From contig CAZYMU010000011.1 in NCBI GenBank assembly GCA_964648465.1, positions 1 to 64,000 of the forward strand: DNA of 64,000 nt, read 5' to 3'. Under the pieces are notes generated by a model. It was given only the letters and a program-made list of their open reading frames with translations. It had not been told where the DNA came from and made no database searches. This DNA comes from Aminicenans sp964648465 (GTDB lineage Bacteria > Acidobacteriota > Aminicenantia > Aminicenantales > Aminicenantaceae). The stretch's first letter is position 1. Every line of letters starts with the position of its first letter. Both the position numbers and the translations under genes were made by a program. Below are positions 61,548 to 64,000 of the stretch, in pieces.

Positions 61548-64000
61548 TTACAACAAATTTTTGCAGAGGCTTTTCATGGCCCAACTGATAGTTTGACTTA
61601 TAATAATATTTGTCCAATTTACTTCTATTTTAAAGAATGCCTTGGCAGCCTTGTGAGTATTCGAACATACAGTCTCCCAGATACATTTTATGACTAATGG
61701 GTCATGCTGTGGTCTTACTCCCCTAAGTGGACTTGTTATTGCAGCCGCAAGGCAGCGCAATATTTGAGCATGTATCTGTATAGCTGATTTCAATTGCAAA
61801 ACTATATTAGTCTTTTCTGCATATTGAGTTAATGCCTGTCCCAAACCGTTTTCACCTATGCCAAGAATATTGCCAGTTTGGGGATTTAGTCGCCACCATC
61901 CTATTATCTTTTTTCCGTCAAGAGAAATTGCTTTGATAGGGACAAGAACCCAAAATCCTTGAGCAAGTTGCTGTTCAATACGAACCCGAACATCCGAGGG
62001 TATTTGAATCTTCTTCCATGCTGATTCTTCGGCGTCTTGGATAAGAAGCCAATTAATATTCTGCTGTTTTGATTTTGTAAAAAGAATTGCCGTATTTTCC
62101 ACCCCTTTTTCAATCATCATATCCTGAGCTTCGGTATTTGTATCTAGAATGCCCTGTTCTAAGCGAACCTGGAAAGGATTTTCGCTGGCTTCTGGACATA
62201 CGGCTATTTCATTGGCCACGATGTCAAGCCTTTGACACTCGACTAATTCCCCATTCTTATCTTCCTGGAGGAATGTATGGGAGGTGAAGATATTAGGACT
62301 ATCTAAGTAAATTTCGTTATTAAATCTGCAAAGATTGAAACGATTCAATATCAAGTTGTACAATAGGACAGGGAAAGGATTAATTTGGGCCAGTTGATCA
62401 ATAATGTCTTTGGGTTGTAAGGTGTTGTGTTCTTTTATAAGATTGAGGAATGTTTCTCTGTAAGATAACATTTCTCTTGCCGATAGTTCCTCTATAAAAT
62501 TTTGAGATAACTGGCATACTTGAGGTAAGATTTCTATCTGTCCTAAGATCATTAAGTTGCGTGAAATCTTTTGTTTTTTACTGATTTCAAGTTTGTTTAT
62601 ATCATTTTTCTTGCGTCGCGATGGCCCAATCAAATCAAAAATTTCACGGCGGATAGTATGGGGAGCACTATCGGGAGAATAGATTTTATACTCTACCCAT
62701 TCGGCAGTCAGATATGATTTATTTTCGGGTAAAGCTTCCTTTTCTCCACTAGTTCCTGCTAATGATCCAAATAAGCCGCCTAAGCCTCCTCCTATTCCTT
62801 TGGTTCCTTTTTTTGATTCTCTTATCGGATCTTCACTGATAGAACCAGCCGCAGTCAGATATGATTCTGAGGTTTCCTCACCGTCAATCTCTAATATTAT
62901 GTGCCATTGATTTAAATTTGTAATTGTTGTCTTGAGAAATTGGATAGGGTTCTCAGCATTAAATAATTTCCTATCTGGAGGCCAATTTAATGGTAAATGA
63001 CGTAGTACTATACTTTTCCCAAATAACTCTGAGGGTCGCAGAGTGTATTCCAACACAGTGTGTTGATGAAAATCGCCCTTTTTCCATTGTTCGGCTACAA
63101 CCCTGATTTGTATTGAGTGGAAGATCTGATCATCAAACTCATCAGGTTCATAGGTGTTTTCGATATCAGCTATAGTTTGTCCAGGTAGGGAATTGGGTAA
63201 AGTTGGGTCTAAATCAAGCCACTCATCCTCTTTTTTCAACTGTACCCACCAATGATCTTGTAAACTTTTGTAATTTATATCCTTGTTTTCGATAGTTTGT
63301 TTCTCTCGATATTTTTTTACTGCTTCTGAAATATGCAAAGATTGTTCTGCCACTCTTTTAGTAAGACCTTCTGTCATTTGTTTTTTTTCTTGGATTAATT
63401 GGCGAATTGTATTCTGGAGTTCAGCTCTGTCTATTTTGTATTTTTTTGAGTACTTCTCAATAAGGGGGTTTATACTTTGTGGCTGAAAATTTTTAGACAT
63501 GTTTGCTTCACTGCGAGTCATAGGATAAATCTCCTGGAATAGACTATTTGCTCGTTCATCTGAAAGATTCCCATGGGCTAAGCGGACTTCATTGCCTGCC
63601 AAGGACAATAACTCATGAAGTAATATGGCTCGGTCAAGGCTATTTCCTCGTCGGTCCATTAGGACACCTATAGGACCCCGAAGGTAACCACGATAAGGAA
63701 CAAGGTAAGTATTATCTTTAAGCCATTTGAAAATAGTTTGTGGATCAGTTCCAATCTTGTCAATTACACTCTGTGGATCAAAAGTATCGCGGGGAATCTG
63801 TTCTATAAATTGCTCAAGATCATCAAACATTTGTTCTATATTATAAGCAATCTGATTTAGATCTTCCTGGCTGGAAGATAATTCATCCTGGCTCTTGGAG
63901 ATATCTTTTATATCATTTGGTACTTGTCGTTTTTGTAAATTATTGGATTCGATTTTTTTTGCTGATGGACAATCACAGGGATTTTTTTTTGAAGAGTTGG
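61548..64000 (-). CDS. Transglutaminase-like domain protein, 5' part outside window
   Basis: The frame is open from the window edge to TAA at 61548 (817 codons visible), so the true start lies beyond 64000. The in-window Met at 63830 is internal: the frame upstream of it is coding (NSSKKNPCDCPSAKK, VPNDIKDISKSQDELSS). A transglutaminase-like core follows: YRGYLRGPIGVLMDRRGNSL, then AILLHELLSLAGNEVRLAHG, and DHWWVQLKKEDEWLDLDPTL with His and Asp. Where classical members have a nucleophilic Cys, Ser appears (GNSLDRA), so catalysis is doubtful. The remaining 500 residues are unassigned. It is the upstream gene of the VWA operon. Confidence 0.75.
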   Translation of the reverse strand, partial: NSSKKNPCDCPSAKKIESNNLQKRQVPNDIKDISKSQDELSSSQEDLNQIAYNIEQMFDDLEQFIEQIPRDTFDPQSVIDKIGTDPQTIFKWLKDNTYLVPYRGYLRGPIGVLMDRRGNSLDRAILLHELLSLAGNEVRLAHGNLSDERANSLFQEIYPMTRSEANMSKNFQPQSINPLIEKYSKKYKIDRAELQNTIRQLIQEKKQMTEGLTKRVAEQSLHISEAVKKYREKQTIENKDINYKSLQDHWWVQLKKEDEWLDLDPTLPNSLPGQTIADIENTYEPDEFDDQIFHSIQIRVVAEQWKKGDFHQHTVLEYTLRPSELFGKSIVLRHLPLNWPPDRKLFNAENPIQFLKTTITNLNQWHIILEIDGEETSESYLTAAGSISEDPIRESKKGTKGIGGGLGGLFGSLAGTSGEKEALPENKSYLTAEWVEYKIYSPDSAPHTIRREIFDLIGPSRRKKNDINKLEISKKQKISRNLMILGQIEILPQVCQLSQNFIEELSAREMLSYRETFLNLIKEHNTLQPKDIIDQLAQINPFPVLLYNLILNRFNLCRFNNEIYLDSPNIFTSHTFLQEDKNGELVECQRLDIVANEIAVCPEASENPFQVRLEQGILDTNTEAQDMMIEKGVENTAILFTKSKQQNINWLLIQDAEESAWKKIQIPSDVRVRIEQQLAQGFWVLVPIKAISLDGKKIIGWWRLNPQTGNILGIGENGLGQALTQYAEKTNIVLQLKSAIQIHAQILRCLAAAITSPLRGVRPQHDPLVIKCIWETVCSNTHKAAKAFFKIEVNWTNIIISQTISWAMKSLCKNLL

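Noticed and set aside
1..64000. tRNA, rRNA or riboswitch genes
   Set aside because: I scanned intergenic spaces for T-loop GTTCRA patterns and long structured leaders and found none I could support.

Overview
This is a roughly 40% GC bacterial chromosome segment with a Gram-negative cell plan: a FadL-type outer-membrane protein, Sec signal peptides, an RND exporter and a lipoprotein. The mix of secreted S9 and S46 peptidases, large BNR/Asp-box propellers, a FtsX/MacB permease, a 6-bladed propeller protein and a GH92 remnant suggests an uncultured anaerobic peptide and sugar degrader of the Acidobacteriota/Aminicenantes type. That placement is inferred from gene content only; there is no rRNA or tRNA in the window.

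Layout. 0-26 kb is ordinary chromosome: alr, two metallo-beta-lactamase-fold genes, a flippase/ANKH-like transporter, an SSS symporter next to a citrate-lyase-alpha-like CoA transferase, an S9 peptidase plus BNR protein operon, an esterase, rarD, purC, fadL-like, a NUDIX gene and an RND exporter. Three genes here are broken: a BNR paralogue, the C-terminal half of an ABC permease, and a GH92 mannosidase remnant. 27-45 kb is an accessory and defence island. It holds a single-chain type IIG restriction-modification enzyme, IS200/IS605, IS3 and ISL3 remnants, a nuclease-NACHT-HEAT protein, a tyrosine-recombinase remnant, a two-gene GHKL-ATPase unit ending in an attC-like site, an AbiEii toxin fragment, and two unrelated AAA/DUF4143 ATPases. 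Three dispersed repeat families (called R1, R2 and R3 here) are interspersed. 44.5-64 kb returns to chromosome: purL/purF remnants, pyrG, an S46 peptidase, a DMT transporter, two YtfJ-domain genes, a large CARDB/propeller protein, a lipoprotein hydrolase, a 1329-aa VWA protein and a transglutaminase-like gene cut by the window edge.

Most interesting. (1) The GHKL ATPase and its 191-aa partner lie between a GTTAGGC site and an 89-nt attC-like structure, behind an inactivated tyrosine recombinase. This reads as an integron-type cassette carrying an undescribed two-gene, probably anti-phage, module. (2) Repeat R1 occurs five times with a constant left edge. At four copies the edge falls directly on a truncated gene (ISL3 transposase, cassette gene, abiEii) or leaves a purL stub just beyond it. 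Two different DUF4143 ATPases have R1 downstream and an equal-length 99-nt R2 upstream, which looks like a mobile or recombining unit with exchangeable cargo. (3) The NACHT protein carries an N-terminal restriction-type nuclease domain, fitting a one-gene NLR-like sensor and effector.

The many frame-shifting internal deletions (BNR, GH92, purF, integrase) show either real genome decay by short-homology recombination or collapse during metagenome assembly; the sequence alone cannot separate these.
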